This document shows positions 38,101 through 44,534 of a stretch of DNA of 64,000 bases, piece by piece. The notes under the pieces are model-generated. The model made no database searches. It was not told where the DNA came from and saw only the letters and a list, made by a program, of their open reading frames with translations. The position numbers and the translations under genes were made by a program. Source of the DNA: Metaphire vulgaris (Eukaryota; Annelida; Clitellata; Crassiclitellata; Megascolecidae); the NCBI GenBank assembly GCA_018105865.1, contig CM030845.1, positions 15,143,538 to 15,207,537 of the forward strand, written 5' to 3'. How positions within the stretch are numbered: position 1 is the stretch's first letter; each line of letters opens with the position of its first letter.

Positions 38101-38542
38101 AAAACACAGTGTCACTGGCATGCAGGGGTCTGGAAAAATGTATCATCATAAGTGGAATCTTACTTGCCCAGGTGCCATTGGATCTGATTTATAATAGGAA
38201 CAAGTTGGACTGTTGCTGGTTTGTTTATGTAAGCTGGTTGTCTCTGTAACTGTTGTTGCTATAATGAGACTCTACCGTAGGTGAGTGAAAGACCCTGGAA
38301 AAGTAGCTGATGCCTTTTCCTAACTAATCTTAAGAATTGCAGTGACCTGAAATGACCTGAACTAAATATTATTTATTTGCTTTCTTATTTTCTTATTTAA
38401 AGAATCACGGGAAAGAAACCTGAAACTAAAAGAAGAAATGGGATTACAGCAACTGCTCGAACAAATCATGTCAAACACCAAAAGCACAGTTTTATCATTT
38501 CGGTATTCATTTATTTTCACATTTAGCCATGTCTGTGCCTGA
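12601..38542 (+). CDS. ARMC8: ARMC8, armadillo repeat-containing protein 8 (CTLH/GID E3 ligase subunit)
   Basis: Nineteen exons, all with AG/GT borders and compatible phases: 12601-12683, 12914-12985, 13409-13551, 13810-13913, 16528-16620, 18229-18309, 19807-19882, 21299-21389, 22955-23015, 26190-26396, 29254-29346, 31031-31195, 32177-32266, 32534-32671, 33208-33363, 35024-35119, 35873-35968, 36170-36242, 38403-38542. The joined frame is about 685 codons, close to the vertebrate length. Recognised blocks include [54 protein letters not shown] and [12 protein letters not shown]. The family forms an armadillo solenoid that scaffolds the CTLH/GID ubiquitin ligase (yeast Gid5/Vid28 counterpart). 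The ATG was chosen because the preceding intron-like sequence ends just upstream and the protein starts at the family's usual point. The last ~15 codons diverge, so the terminal exon could be shorter. Confidence 0.92.
12914..12985 (+). CDS. ARMC8: ARMC8 exon 2
   Basis: After a T-rich acceptor ending at 12913, encodes [14 protein letters not shown], a strong family match, and runs to IVPR at donor AG|gtaaat. An earlier potential donor (AAG|gtagta at 12956) is rejected because the VPR-LL junction matches the family. Confidence 0.85.
13409..13551 (+). CDS. ARMC8: ARMC8 exon 3
   Basis: Encodes [20 protein letters not shown] through VIPVLLQ, the first well-conserved armadillo repeat. Donor A|gtaacc. 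Confidence 0.92.
13810..13913 (+). CDS. ARMC8: ARMC8 exon 4
   Basis: Encodes [20 protein letters not shown] and ends at YE with donor GAG|gtttgt. [10 protein letters not shown] is near-identical to vertebrate ARMC8. Confidence 0.92.
14958..15229. mobile_element. hAT-type miniature element with 8-bp target duplication
   Basis: Element 14966-15221 (256 bp) lies between exact CTTAATGT repeats (14958-14965, 15222-15229). The ends are CATGGGTGTAAAAC and an inverted CAGCGGCGTAAACC, the usual loose hAT terminal match. A poly-C/poly-G tract lies near each end. The core contains the recurring gatgac...ttttttgcttgtcaa motif (15098-15132). No coding capacity. Confidence 0.8.
15296..15868. mobile_element. 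Probable hAT-like miniature element (GGGCTG ends)
   Basis: Left end GGGCTGAATAATGG (15304) and right end CCAAATATT...GGTCCAGCC (to 15860) are inverted matches around many ATTCG/CGAAT motifs. Flanks TTAGAGTT and TTAGTTTT match at 6 of 8 positions. A 'tagcgcc' repeat (about 15522-15660) lies inside. Confidence 0.5.
15522..15660 (+). repeat. Copy of the 'tagcgcc' interspersed repeat
   Basis: Shares gtggcatttgtatagcgcc and the cgctcctggcattggagtcg stretch with the copy at 3931-4195. Confidence 0.6.
16446..16486. repeat. (ATA)n microsatellite
   Basis: About 13 AAT units in ARMC8 intron 4, 42 bp before exon 5. Confidence 0.95.
16528..16620 (+). CDS. ARMC8: ARMC8 exon 5
   Basis: Encodes [20 protein letters not shown] through IFAHCCI; phase 0 at both ends; donor ATT|gtgagt. 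Matches the family's IFSHCCK block. Confidence 0.9.
17044..17890 (+). repeat. GC-rich interspersed repeat with (AAT)n tail
   Basis: Much more GC-rich than the surrounding intron. Opens abruptly near ctatctacggctgcccac and ends with cagcactatataaattgtcc followed by AAT repeats (17867-17890). Two short open frames (17252-17446 and 17473-17703) show no recognisable domain. The shape suggests a retroelement 5' region joined to its 3' tail, or a SINE-like unit; inference only. Confidence 0.5.
18229..18309 (+). CDS. ARMC8: ARMC8 exon 6
   Basis: Encodes [20 protein letters not shown] followed by MATNKYR. Acceptor ctgtag; donor AGG|gtcaat is weak but is the only one that keeps phase 0 into exon 7. 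Confidence 0.88.
18399..18720 (+). repeat. Intronic duplicated segment, copy 1
   Basis: Pairs with 19466-19760. Shared landmarks in order: ttgaatcctcaagctttgca, gtttagattttcat, aaaatcatacagcc, and gctcctgatcctgactttag followed by gtaac. Interrupted and diverged between landmarks. Confidence 0.75.
18714..18748. repeat. (AAT)n microsatellite
   Basis: About 11 units in ARMC8 intron 6. Confidence 0.95.
18790..19435 (-). pseudogene. Degraded LINE C-terminal fragment
   Basis: On the - strand a frame with [12 protein letters not shown] then a region resembling LVVPPPLRT and a decayed GTWNLL motif suggest the C-terminal domain of a CR1-like reverse transcriptase. It is GC-richer than the intron and lies between the two intronic duplicate copies. 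Confidence 0.45.
19466..19760 (+). repeat. Intronic duplicated segment, copy 2
   Basis: Second copy of the segment at 18399-18720, immediately upstream of ARMC8 exon 7. See the finding on this duplication. Confidence 0.75.
19807..19882 (+). CDS. ARMC8: ARMC8 exon 7
   Basis: Encodes [20 protein letters not shown] then AAILA. Acceptor cttcag; donor CTT|gttagc is non-consensus but joins exon 8 in frame. Confidence 0.82.
20434..20602 (+). repeat. Small LINE remnant followed by (TGG)n(TGA)n microsatellite
   Basis: A short frame with [14 protein letters not shown] matches the LINE remnants at 11170 and 18877. A compound microsatellite, (TGG)n at 20531-20559 then (TGA)n to 20602, follows about 55 bp later. 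Confidence 0.6.
20684..20729. repeat. 46-nt hairpin
   Basis: 21-bp arms (gctgcccagaatccaaacatt and its complement, one mismatch) around a 4-nt loop. No flanking duplication was identified. It could be a transposon relic or an RNA hairpin. Confidence 0.75.
21299..21389 (+). CDS. ARMC8: ARMC8 exon 8
   Basis: Encodes [20 protein letters not shown] then SEMQMAAAK. Ends at AAACT|gttagc so that CT plus A of exon 9 gives Leu before LTYIYRA, matching the family's AKCLTYMCRA. A better-looking donor at 21427 (gtaata) would break the frame. Confidence 0.82.
21806..21885. mobile_element. 80-bp palindromic TTAA-flanked miniature element
   Basis: Begins TTAACCCCTTAAC and ends GTTAAGGGGTTAA, perfect 13-bp inverted ends whose outermost TTAA suits a piggyBac-type target duplication. 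The interior includes a ggatatatcc palindrome. Confidence 0.6.
22200..22675 (-). pseudogene. LINE C-terminal fragment
   Basis: A 69-codon frame contains [20 protein letters not shown] followed by [20 protein letters not shown], a recognisable C-terminal domain of invertebrate LINE proteins. The rest is shifted. Confidence 0.7.
22955..23015 (+). CDS. ARMC8: ARMC8 exon 9
   Basis: A 61-nt exon encoding [20 protein letters not shown]; acceptor gcttag, donor AGG|gtaagt. Restores phase 0 before exon 10. Confidence 0.85.
23058..23125. repeat. (TG)n(TA)n compound microsatellite
   Basis: TG units, then TA, CA and TA tracts, 40 bp downstream of ARMC8 exon 9. Confidence 0.95.
23470..24830 (+). pseudogene. 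Remnant of a transposon-like gene widespread in invertebrates (superfamily unassigned)
   Basis: A broken + strand coding region inside ARMC8 intron 9. Readable blocks in changing frames are [33 protein letters not shown] and [19 protein letters not shown], then [18 protein letters not shown] (~24109-24162), an IYLKAWF block (~24330-24350), and [13 protein letters not shown] (~24739-24777) near the C-terminus. This order resembles a repetitive gene family seen in many copies in cnidarian and arthropod genomes, recognised from memory and without a firm superfamily. Numerous frameshifts and stops show it is dead. It is not part of ARMC8, because it lies between exons 9 and 10, which join directly. 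Confidence 0.6.
25110..25513. mobile_element. Probable hAT-like miniature element (TAGGGAAT ends)
   Basis: Left TAGGGAATGAC and right GTGATTCCCTA are inverted matches about 400 bp apart, both next to AT-rich ATATA flanks. A 24-bp AT palindrome overlaps the left edge (25091-25114). Confidence 0.45.
26190..26396 (+). CDS. ARMC8: ARMC8 exon 10
   Basis: The longest exon (207 nt): [40 protein letters not shown], then [15 protein letters not shown]. Donor AAA|gtaagt. Very strong family match. Confidence 0.95.
26569..27633. mobile_element. piggyBac-like non-autonomous element A (TTAA-flanked)
   Basis: Starts TTAACCCGTTCCGGGCAATG and ends with CAACGTGTTAA, giving an inverted TTAACNCGTT match with TTAA on both edges. 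The interior holds a roughly 370-bp unit twice, with landmarks ggcacggatggttcgaaaga at 27064 and 27438 and gtttgaaaaatcataact at about 26849 and 27220. No transposase frame. TTAA target sites are used by piggyBac and Kolobok elements; piggyBac is preferred because of the CCC start. Confidence 0.65.
27762..28603 (+). mobile_element. CR1/L2-like LINE 3' end split by element B
   Basis: The left half (ggatatattgaccattgtct to 27821) and right half (from 28511, ggctaggtgccttagaataa to the ACTT tail at 28603) are adjacent in the other LINE copies. They are separated here by the insertion at 27822-28510. Confidence 0.75.
27822..28510. mobile_element. piggyBac-like non-autonomous element B (TTAA-flanked), nested in a LINE
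   Basis: TTAA at 27822-27825 and 28507-28510, with inner ends CCCGT and ACAGG. Carries two copies of the module ggcacggatggatggtaagt (27978, 28317) with taaaaatgctaaacaatg and gcttctatatagcc. Related to but distinct from element A. Confidence 0.65.
29079..29116. repeat. (ATT)n microsatellite
   Basis: About 12 units in ARMC8 intron 10. Confidence 0.95.
29254..29346 (+). CDS. ARMC8: ARMC8 exon 11
   Basis: Encodes [20 protein letters not shown] then [11 protein letters not shown]; acceptor tttcag, donor AAG|gtttgt. LRQAAF..YASL is conserved. Confidence 0.93.
29437..29940. mobile_element. Miniature inverted-repeat element with ATTTGCATGATTAT ends
   Basis: Inverted ATTTGCATGATTAT (29443-29456) and ATAATCATGCAAAT (29925-29938) are followed inward by CCCGC-rich stretches. 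Inside are GGTTATA repeats, a 34-bp tandem duplication (about 29640-29710) and a GC-rich gcgctctcggcgcccc minisatellite (29550-29590, 29740-29775). Confidence 0.65.
30480..30850 (-). pseudogene. CR1/L2-like reverse-transcriptase fragment
   Basis: Reading the - strand in one frame gives [48 protein letters not shown] and [10 protein letters not shown] with stops between. This is the typical thumb region of a CR1/L2-type LINE. Sequence down to about 29990 may be the remainder. Confidence 0.75.
31031..31195 (+). CDS. ARMC8: ARMC8 exon 12
   Basis: Encodes [20 protein letters not shown] through [20 protein letters not shown]. Acceptor ctgtag, donor AAG|gtttct. The [12 protein letters not shown] block is identical to the vertebrate protein. 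Confidence 0.96.
31951..32031. mobile_element. 81-bp mariner-like palindrome
   Basis: TACAAAGTGGCACAAAAAAA at the left and its complement (TTTTTTTGTGCCACCCTGTA) at the right, each extended by CGGACTA/TAGTCCG. TA edges and ends fit a miniature Tc1/mariner-type element. Confidence 0.6.
32177..32266 (+). CDS. ARMC8: ARMC8 exon 13
   Basis: Encodes [20 protein letters not shown] then [10 protein letters not shown]; acceptor atttag, donor GAG|gtagaa. Confidence 0.94.
32534..32671 (+). CDS. ARMC8: ARMC8 exon 14
   Basis: Encodes [20 protein letters not shown], then [20 protein letters not shown] and AVWALM. Relative to vertebrate ARMC8 it carries roughly 15 extra residues (around [13 protein letters not shown]) between the ILE-type start and the LL..LT segment. 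Confidence 0.93.
33208..33363 (+). CDS. ARMC8: ARMC8 exon 15
   Basis: Encodes [20 protein letters not shown], then [20 protein letters not shown] and [12 protein letters not shown]; donor ATG|gtaagt. Confidence 0.93.
33487..34315 (-). mobile_element. RTE-like LINE C-terminal half, interrupted by a hAT-type element
   Basis: The - strand encodes a YLGS-type block and [20 protein letters not shown] (across the insertion), then [32 protein letters not shown] and the basic RARGRQRNT motif near the C-terminus. The insertion at 33994-34202 splits the MAKAAF block exactly at its 8-bp target duplication. Confidence 0.8.
33986..34210. mobile_element. hAT-type miniature element with 8-bp target duplication, nested in the RTE-like copy
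   Basis: Element 33994-34202 (209 bp) lies between exact GCCTTGGC repeats (33986-33993 and 34203-34210). The ends CAGTGGCATAGTGT and inverted CAGAGGCTTAGCGT match at 11 of 14. The core carries the recurring tgacaagcaaaaaaggtcat motif (34069-34089) and a second partial copy. Confidence 0.85.
34316..35023 (+). other. ARMC8 intron 15, distal part
   Basis: No repeat or exon recognised; small open frames look like chance. Confidence 0.5.
35024..35119 (+). CDS. ARMC8: ARMC8 exon 16
   Basis: Encodes [20 protein letters not shown] then [12 protein letters not shown]; acceptor tttacag, donor CAG|gtgacc. Confidence 0.93.
35336..35709. mobile_element. Miniature element with CCGTATTTTCGCGC ends and TA target duplication
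   Basis: Element 35338-35707. The left CCGTATTTTCGCGCATATAA is matched by its inverted complement at the right, with TA on both edges. Inside are repeated 'ataagacgcacc' words near both ends and a central GC-rich minisatellite (35450-35595) of roughly 20-bp units such as ggcgctctaggcgacccgt. The TA duplication fits Tc1/mariner-type or Chapaev-like elements. Confidence 0.78.
35873..35968 (+). CDS. ARMC8: ARMC8 exon 17
   Basis: Encodes [20 protein letters not shown] then [12 protein letters not shown]; acceptor ttgtag, donor TTG|gtaagt. Confidence 0.93.
36170..36242 (+). CDS. ARMC8: ARMC8 exon 18
   Basis: Encodes [20 protein letters not shown] then HKDS; acceptor cattag, donor AGTG|gtaagc, phase 1. 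Confidence 0.92.
36375..36556 (-). mobile_element. CR1/L2-like LINE 3' tail fragment
   Basis: An AAGT-repeat start, then the complement of the LINE 3' tail (tatagcactttggaaagcag) up to the LINE start of the next copy. Lies in ARMC8 intron 18. Confidence 0.8.
36557..37700 (-). mobile_element. CR1/L2-like LINE 3' part, second copy, with insertion
   Basis: On the - strand it covers the same C-terminal region as the element at 1-2075: RNLG-type upstream part, [19 protein letters not shown] (~37415-37470), [20 protein letters not shown] and [12 protein letters not shown], then the 3' tail and AAGT repeats (36558-36584). A 231-bp insert at 37048-37278 interrupts it. 5' truncated near 37700. Confidence 0.82.
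37041..37285. mobile_element. Small insertion in the LINE with 7-bp target duplication
   Basis: Insert 37048-37278 is flanked by TATGTAA (37041-37047 and 37279-37285). It contains CAGTGCCTGGGGCCCC and an inverted GGGGGCCCCACACTG, hAT-like ends slightly inside the insertion limits, and two copies of the ttttttgcttg(c/t)caacatt motif. Confidence 0.6.
38403..38542 (+). CDS. ARMC8: ARMC8 exon 19 (terminal)
   Basis: After acceptor tttaaag, encodes [20 protein letters not shown] then QIMSNTK, matching the family's ERQDKLRDMGIVDIL region. The frame continues to TGA at 38540-38542. The last ~15 codons (from STVLSFR on) do not match. A donor at 38499 (CG|gtattc) joined to an acceptor at 40741 would give an immediate stop after Arg, an equally possible end. 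Confidence 0.75.
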
Positions 38543-38822
38543 ATATTCAACTAGTTCATCTGGCATAATTAATTCCAAAGCATAAAATTATAAACTATAT
38601 TGATAATGTGGTCTATCTTTTGTTTTATTTTCAAAGCTTTTTGCTATTTAATTGTCTTTATGCAGAATCATTTGAATTCTGTTACATGCCTGTAAATGAG
38701 TATTGTGGATGGCAAAATGCTGGGGAAGATGCATAGAGATGCAAAGAGATTTGCATTGGTGTTTTATTGATTGGGGGGGCGGGAAGATGGCAGAAGTGGT
38801 TACACGCTGGGCAGGCACGCCG

Positions 38823-39117
38823 ATGGAACGCAGAGGCGGACCAAGGGTATGCGGCGCCCGGGGACAAAGTGCACCGCTGGCGCCCCTAACAGTGCTGGCG
38901 AGCAAAAAAAAAGGTTGGCACATCTTTTTTGGTGCCCCTCAGCTCTTACAGCACCCCTCTTCATTTAGTGCTGACAAGCAAAAAAAGGTCATCACACGTG
39001 TTTCTTCTTCTTTATTGTGCGTTTCACTTACCCAAATACCTGATTTTGGCGCCCTCTCACCTTGGCGCCCGGGGACATATGTCCCCCCTGCCCCCTAGGT
39101 CCGCCTCTGACGAAACG
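38823..39117. mobile_element. hAT-type miniature element (CAGAGGCGGACC ends)
   Basis: Element 38831-39109 has perfect 12-bp inverted ends CAGAGGCGGACC/GGTCCGCCTCTG. The 8-bp flanks ATGGAACG and ACGAAACG match at 6 of 8. The interior has two copies of the agcaaaaaaaggt motif and repeated ggcgccc words. Confidence 0.75.
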
Positions 39118-39664
39118 GGTTCAATCCTCATAGGAGCTCCTAAGGTCAACTCAGCCTTATTTGCCAGAGGGCGGTTGTAACATCAAAAACTGTGTAGCAA
39201 TGGCAACATTGCGAAGGTAACCATAGGTTCGACAGAATGACTGGCCACCATCTGCCAATGAATGGCTTAGCCACCTATCGGCTGATGGCCATGAAACCGG
39301 GGATCAGCACCGGCACCTACGGGCACTGAGCCTACAGATGAACTTTATCTTTTTTTTACCTTTATTGATTATGAAAAGCATTTGATAGTGTGGATCATGA
39401 TGTAATGTAATGTAACAAAATATTTGTATAGCGCCTCTTCTGAAGAATGACTCAGAAGTGCTCTCGCAGCAATTACTTGTTTGACCTCAGTGCCATTTAG
39501 TCTTACTAAGCATTTAGGTGTTACATTGCTCTTGGTATTCACCAAGCAGGTCTTTTTTAATATTAATCTTTAAGCCTTTCTTAATGATACCCTATTTTCA
39601 TTCTTGGAGAGTTCAGGAATAGATGGGAAGGGCCTAAGACATTTGCAGGATTTATATTAGGAAC

Positions 39665-39665
<1 letters not shown>

Positions 39666-39719
<54 letters not shown>
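39666..39719. repeat. (CT)n microsatellite
   Basis: About 27 uninterrupted CT units; 3' tail of the - strand LINE fragment that follows. Confidence 0.95.
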
Positions 39720-39721
<2 letters not shown>

Positions 39722-39905
39722 TGTCATTCAGTCATCTCCAACTTTGTGTGACATTGTGGACTTTGATGTGTCATTCCTTTCTGTCCTCGGCCGCATTTCT
39801 CAGTTCCTTGATGTTCATGTTCATTGCTTCCATAATGTTATTGATCCATCTTGTCTTCTGTCTGCCTCTTTTTCTTTTCCCCTTTGGAAATAGGATGCAG
39901 CAATC
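39720..39905 (-). pseudogene. RTE/BovB-like C-terminal fragment with (GA)n tail
   Basis: The - strand reads KGKRKRGRQKTRWINNIMEA, then NIKELRNAAEDRKEWHIKVH and WR, the basic C-terminal signature of RTE-type proteins, running straight into the (GA)n tract. Confidence 0.75.
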
Positions 39906-40984
39906 GGGATAAATGGAAAGTGGATCAAGGTATGGAAAAGGGCAAGACAGGGAGTCTGGAATGTTACCAGACTTTTTCAACTTAAATGGAGAGGAAGCCA
40001 TAAAATCAAATATCTAGAAAGCATTAAAATTGGAGGAAGAAGCGATATGTAAATAATTTCAGGTTGCAGGTGATGCAACTTTAACAGCCGAGTCAGAGGA
40101 AAAACTAAAGGACCTTTTAAATAAATTAGCTATAGAAAGTGATAGGAAAGGCTTAAAGATTAATATTAAAAAAGGCCTGCATGGTGAATACCAAGAGCAA
40201 TGTAACACCAAAATGCTTAGTAAAACTAAGTGGCACTCAGGTCAAACAAGATTATTGGAATGGCCAAGGCAGCATTTTTGGAATTTGAAGTGATACTTAC
40301 AAACAGGCACATCTCGATTAAGAGTGCTTGAAAGCTACATTTGGTCAGTCCTCTTGTATGGAGCAGAAACATGGATTATATCAAAGATAGAGGGTAAAGA
40401 ACAACATCAAATTAACAAGAGGATCTCAAAATCAAACAAAGTGGAAATCCATGGCCACTAATGTAGCAATACATAGCACCTAAAGAAAAAGAAAGAGTTA
40501 GTGTTAATGTATTGAGATACTACCAGAGTATTTGCTGCTTTTGGCATTTTGGAATTGAGACCTATGTTAAAAGACTGGTCCAAGACTTGATGATGATGAC
40601 ACAATTTAGTCAAAAGCATGAACATATACTGTATTTTAATTAAATCAGCAATTCACACAGTTGTATGCATATATAACTAAAGGTATCGTTTTATTGTATT
40701 TATTTTATTGTCTTCTTAATGCTGTAAGCTTTTGTCTTTCTAGTTAAATTTAAAATAAATGGAATATTCCAGTGGACTTTCTAATGCTTTTTTGAATATT
40801 GGTCTAATAAGAATTCCACTCTCGGGAATAATATTTGCTTTCTTGGAGCAATATGCAGAGCATCATTGTGAACTTAATGGTTGTAGTTTATTTATTTATT
40901 TATTTATTGAAAGTTAAGATTTTTGTGGTGAATCTAGAAGGACTACTTAACACATTACATAGTACATGAATAATAGGCCTTAGG

Positions 40985-41665
40985 TCAGGATCTATCAGAA
41001 TAGCTGATCTCGAACAGCCAAGTCTTCAGTCGCTTCTTAAATATGTCCAGAGAAGTTGATGTTTGGACAGAAATGGGAAGACGATTCCAGGCTTTCGCTG
41101 CAGTAACCGGAAGGCACGGTCGCCGGCAGTGGCAAAATAAAGTGGAGCCAGATCGCAGACGCCTTCTACTGTCTATGTCTGCCGATCTCTGGAGTTCACA
41201 CTGGAGATAGGAAGGACCGATGTCGTGCAAGCACCGATAGACGAGGGTTGCCAGTTTATATTATTCTCTCGGGACTGAGAGCCAGTGTAGGTCGATCAAC
41301 AGTGGCGTGATGTGATCGTATTTCCTTGATTGATGGATCAGGCGTGCAGCCGCATGAAGTACGCTCTGGAGTCTGTCGAGGAGGTATTTCGGGAGCCCTG
41401 CTAAGGTGGCGTTGCCGTGAGTCAAGTTTAGTGATTACTAAGGCACTGATCAAAGTCTTCAGGGCATTCAGAGATACATATTTTCGTATGCTGCGACCAA
41501 CCGCAGTGCTGCAAAGCAGCTGGCGGCAATTTATTATCGATATAGATGCCGAGATTTCTGACATAGGGGCTTGGATGGATATCGTGACCATTGATCCGGA
41601 CCGAAGTGGATTGGAGCAGGTGCTGCTGTCTTCTGTAGTTGGTCTTAGACATATGATATACTCAT
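40985..41665 (-). pseudogene. CR1-like LINE reverse-transcriptase C-terminal half
   Basis: The - strand encodes YVRNLGIYIDNKL, then after a frameshift GLPKYLLDRLQSVLHAAARL, HITPLLIDLHWLSV and, in an 81-codon frame, AAKAWNRLPISVQTSTSLD IFKKRLKTWLF. These are hallmark thumb and C-terminal blocks of a LINE family different from the one at 1-2075. Confidence 0.8.
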
Positions 41666-41861
41666 GATAGAAACTACAAATGAGGTAAATTACCCACAAG
41701 GTCCTCTCCTATAAAATTTTAAAAAGTTGATTCTGCTACTTGATGTGCATTCCATATTTGGAGACAAGTTTGTATAGTCTGCCTACACAATTTCTTTGCT
41801 TACACACACATTCATACACATACACCAGGTATTACACATATTTTTATATATTACAGTGGTG

Positions 41862-43080
41862 GATAGACAATAAAATGGAGGAGGAGATTGCAATAGAGCA
41901 AGCAGGCTTCAGAAAAGGACGTGGTACAAGGGATCACATAACAAATTTAAGAATAATAATGGAAAAGGCAAAAGAATTCCAGCAGCCACTGTACATCTGC
42001 TTTATAGACTATACAAAAGCATTTGACTCTGTACCTCATGAAAAATTATGGTATATAATGTTGGAGATGGGCTTTCCGGCACATCTGGTTCAACTACTAA
42101 CAAATTTGTACAAAGACCAAAAAGGTGCCATACGAATAATGGGAACAGTCACAGAATGGTTCAAAATAAAAAAGGGCGTGAGACAAGGTTGTACAATATC
42201 CTCACGTCTGTTTAATATAATAGCAGAAATGATAATGCGTGTGGCTTTGGAAGGGTTCAAAGGGGGATGCAAACCATTAATAATCTAAGGTATGCAGATG
42301 ATGTGGTTTTGCTGGCATCGAGCGCACAGGAACTTCAAGAACTAGTAAGCAGAGTGGAACAAGCGAGTGTGAAATATGGGCTTAAAATAAATGTAAATAA
42401 ATCAAAAGTAATGACAACTAACGGAGACAAAGTTTCCATCAGAGTAGATCAGAAGGTAATGGAACAAGTGGGAAAGTTTACATATCTTGGCGCAATTATA
42501 TCAGTAGACTGCTCCCTAGAGGAAGAAATAAAGGCCAGATTGACAAAAGGAAGGGTTGCCATCAGAAAAATGAAGAACATTTGGAAAGACAATAATATCA
42601 GCATGAGAACAAAGAAGAGGATAATCGAGAGTGTTGCATGGAGTACAGCATCATATGGATGTGAAAGTTGGACTCTGAAAAGAAAAATACAGAGAAGAAT
42701 AGAAGCTTTTGAAATGTACTCATTACGTACCATGCAAAGCATAAGCTGGAGAGATAGGAAAACCAATGAAGAGGTTTTGAAAATGTCAGGCACGGAAAGA
42801 CGTTTCCTCAACATGTGCAAAAGAAGGAAGCTGCAATACTTCGGACACGTACAGCGGAACAGCGACACTAGGTCAACATTGGAGAGGGCAATCCAACAAG
42901 GAATGATGTCGGGAACTAGACGAAGAGGGCGACCAGGGAGAAGATGGGCGGATGACGTGGAAGAGTGGACAGGAATGAAAATGTCAGCAGCAGTCAAGAA
43001 GACAGAGGATCGACATGGTTGGAGGAAAGAAATTCATGCTGTCACCTTAACTTCAGTTCATGAAGGAACAAGAAGATGAT
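41862..43080 (+). mobile_element. RTE-like LINE reverse transcriptase, nearly intact, 5' truncated
   Basis: Two overlapping frames cover the whole RT: EQAGFRKGRGTRDHITNLRI, CFIDYTKAFDSVPHEKLWY, KKGVRQGCTISSRLFNIIAE, then a one-base shift at the GGGGG run (~42260), NNLRYADDVVLLASS with catalytic YADD (42292-42303), TYLGAIISVDCSLEEEI, STASYGCESWTLKRKIQ, LQYFGHVQRNSDTR and a basic RRRGRPGRRWADDVEEW end. It stops at GAAGATGATGAC, a minimal GAT tail. The endonuclease domain is missing. Apart from the single shift it is the best-preserved mobile-element reading frame in the window. Confidence 0.85.
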
Positions 43081-43394
43081 GACAGTGGTGGATTGCTCTA
43101 ACTGGAGATGTGAGCATTTAAATGAAGGCTATCGATTATTATGTGTAGTGAGTAGGGCAAGGGTGTATGTTCATTCATAATTCCTTTTTTATCCTACTGA
43201 AAGATGTAACAGTGGTAGCACTGTGACATGCAAGTATTCAAGCTTCAAGTTCCTATGTTGACATACTCATTGTTCCTTAAGCCCTGTTTCTTCACTGCAT
43301 GAAGATGTGGATCTGGCAAATAATGGAAAAAAAATCAGCTGGATGGAAACTGTAACCAATGAAGAGGCCTGTAAGATGATTAGAAGAGAAGTCT

Positions 43395-43672
43395 AATAAA
43401 TGCAATATGTAGTTAGACAAAAGAAGTGGGTACATCCTGTTCTGAAAGAAGAAACATGCATGCTAAGAGAAGTACTAGAGGGGAAGATGGAAGAGAAAGC
43501 ACAAAAATGGCGACCAAAGACATTGATGCTAGAGTGGATGTTTGACCCTACAGCAACGAGCAAGTATTCAACCCTGAAGATAAAAGCTTACGATATAGAG
43601 AGGAGTGGCGACTCTGGAGTATGGAACCTGTTTCTGGACAGAGCACCCCAAGAAGAAGAAACTCTCCAATAG
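43395..43672 (+). pseudogene. RTE-like C-terminal fragment
   Basis: A 90-codon frame contains LREVLEGKMEEKAQKWRPKT then LMLEWM, matching the IIEGKMEGKRVRGRPRKMML end of the copy at 59940. Confidence 0.6.
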
Positions 43673-43680
43673 TTTGTACT

Positions 43681-44534
43681 ATATTATTATCAATGTTCAT
43701 TTTTAAAAAGAAGCAGTGGAGGTCAGAATATTTCCACCTCAAAAGTTTTTACCTTGAATTGGGTCTTGACTGGGTTTTAAAGCTTGCAGCACATGGCATG
43801 TCAAACTTTGATTACTATAAGAAATGACACAATATCTTGTATGTCTCATATATATTTGTTACATAATTTATACATATCTTTTATGAGTACTTTAGAACTC
43901 TTTATCTGCATAAACTCTTCTAGTGATTTTTAATTGATTCATTTTGTGAAGCTAATTTAAAGTTTATCTTTTTAGAATTACTGAAGTACTTGATGAATTA
44001 AACAAATCAGAGATTTCATCTTTTACGTGAGATGATTAGTCTCCTGTGCTGTGACTTCTCAGAAAACATAATGTAATTCAAAACACTTTATTGGTTACCA
44101 TTATTATGTTTGCATACAAGACATAGTGATTAGAGACCTGATTTCATGATTTCCTGAACTGGTGCAGGTAAATGCAGTGTGTGTAGTTTATACACAGCAG
44201 TACAAAGATGGAAATCTGCAAATGCTATATTATGCTGTGAAGGACTTTACTACTTACCGGTAATATTTATTTATATCCTGATTAGGCTGTGGTGCACGAG
44301 TCCATCTGACAGAATTATTGACTAACTCGTGCACGTAATTTGTCAGTCTTTGTCCACTTAATGATTGGATCAATTGTTAACTAGAAATGAAAATGAGAAT
44401 TGTAAGGTAAACAATCAGTATGTGTTTAGTTGTTTGCTAATTACTTTTAATATTTCTTAGGCTACAAGTCATGCATGGCCTTTGAGTGTATTGTGTCTTG
44501 TCTATTAAGATTTACTTGTATTGACTACATAGCT
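43681..44534. other. No gene recognised
   Basis: AT-rich. A small inverted repeat, gtgcacgagt / actcgtgcac, lies at 44292-44335. Nothing else seen. Confidence 0.5.

Larger units (their letters stand above)
39359..40490 (+). mobile_element. RTE-like LINE, + strand, broken by insertions
   Basis: The FIDYEK...DSVDHD block (39361-39400, one base lost) is followed by foreign repeats and then resumes at about 40060 with AGDATLTAESEEKLKDLLNK, GLKINIKKG and [13 protein letters not shown] (~40345-40385). Heavily frameshifted. The interruptions are a 'tagcgcc' repeat (39401-39660) and an opposite-strand RTE end (39666-39905). Confidence 0.65.

Noticed and set aside
42449..42997. 182-codon - strand frame
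   Set aside because: It is the antisense shadow of the RTE-like reverse transcriptase on the + strand.
44292..44335. Short gtgcacgagt inverted repeat as a transposon
   Set aside because: The arms are only 10 bp and no flanking duplication was found.
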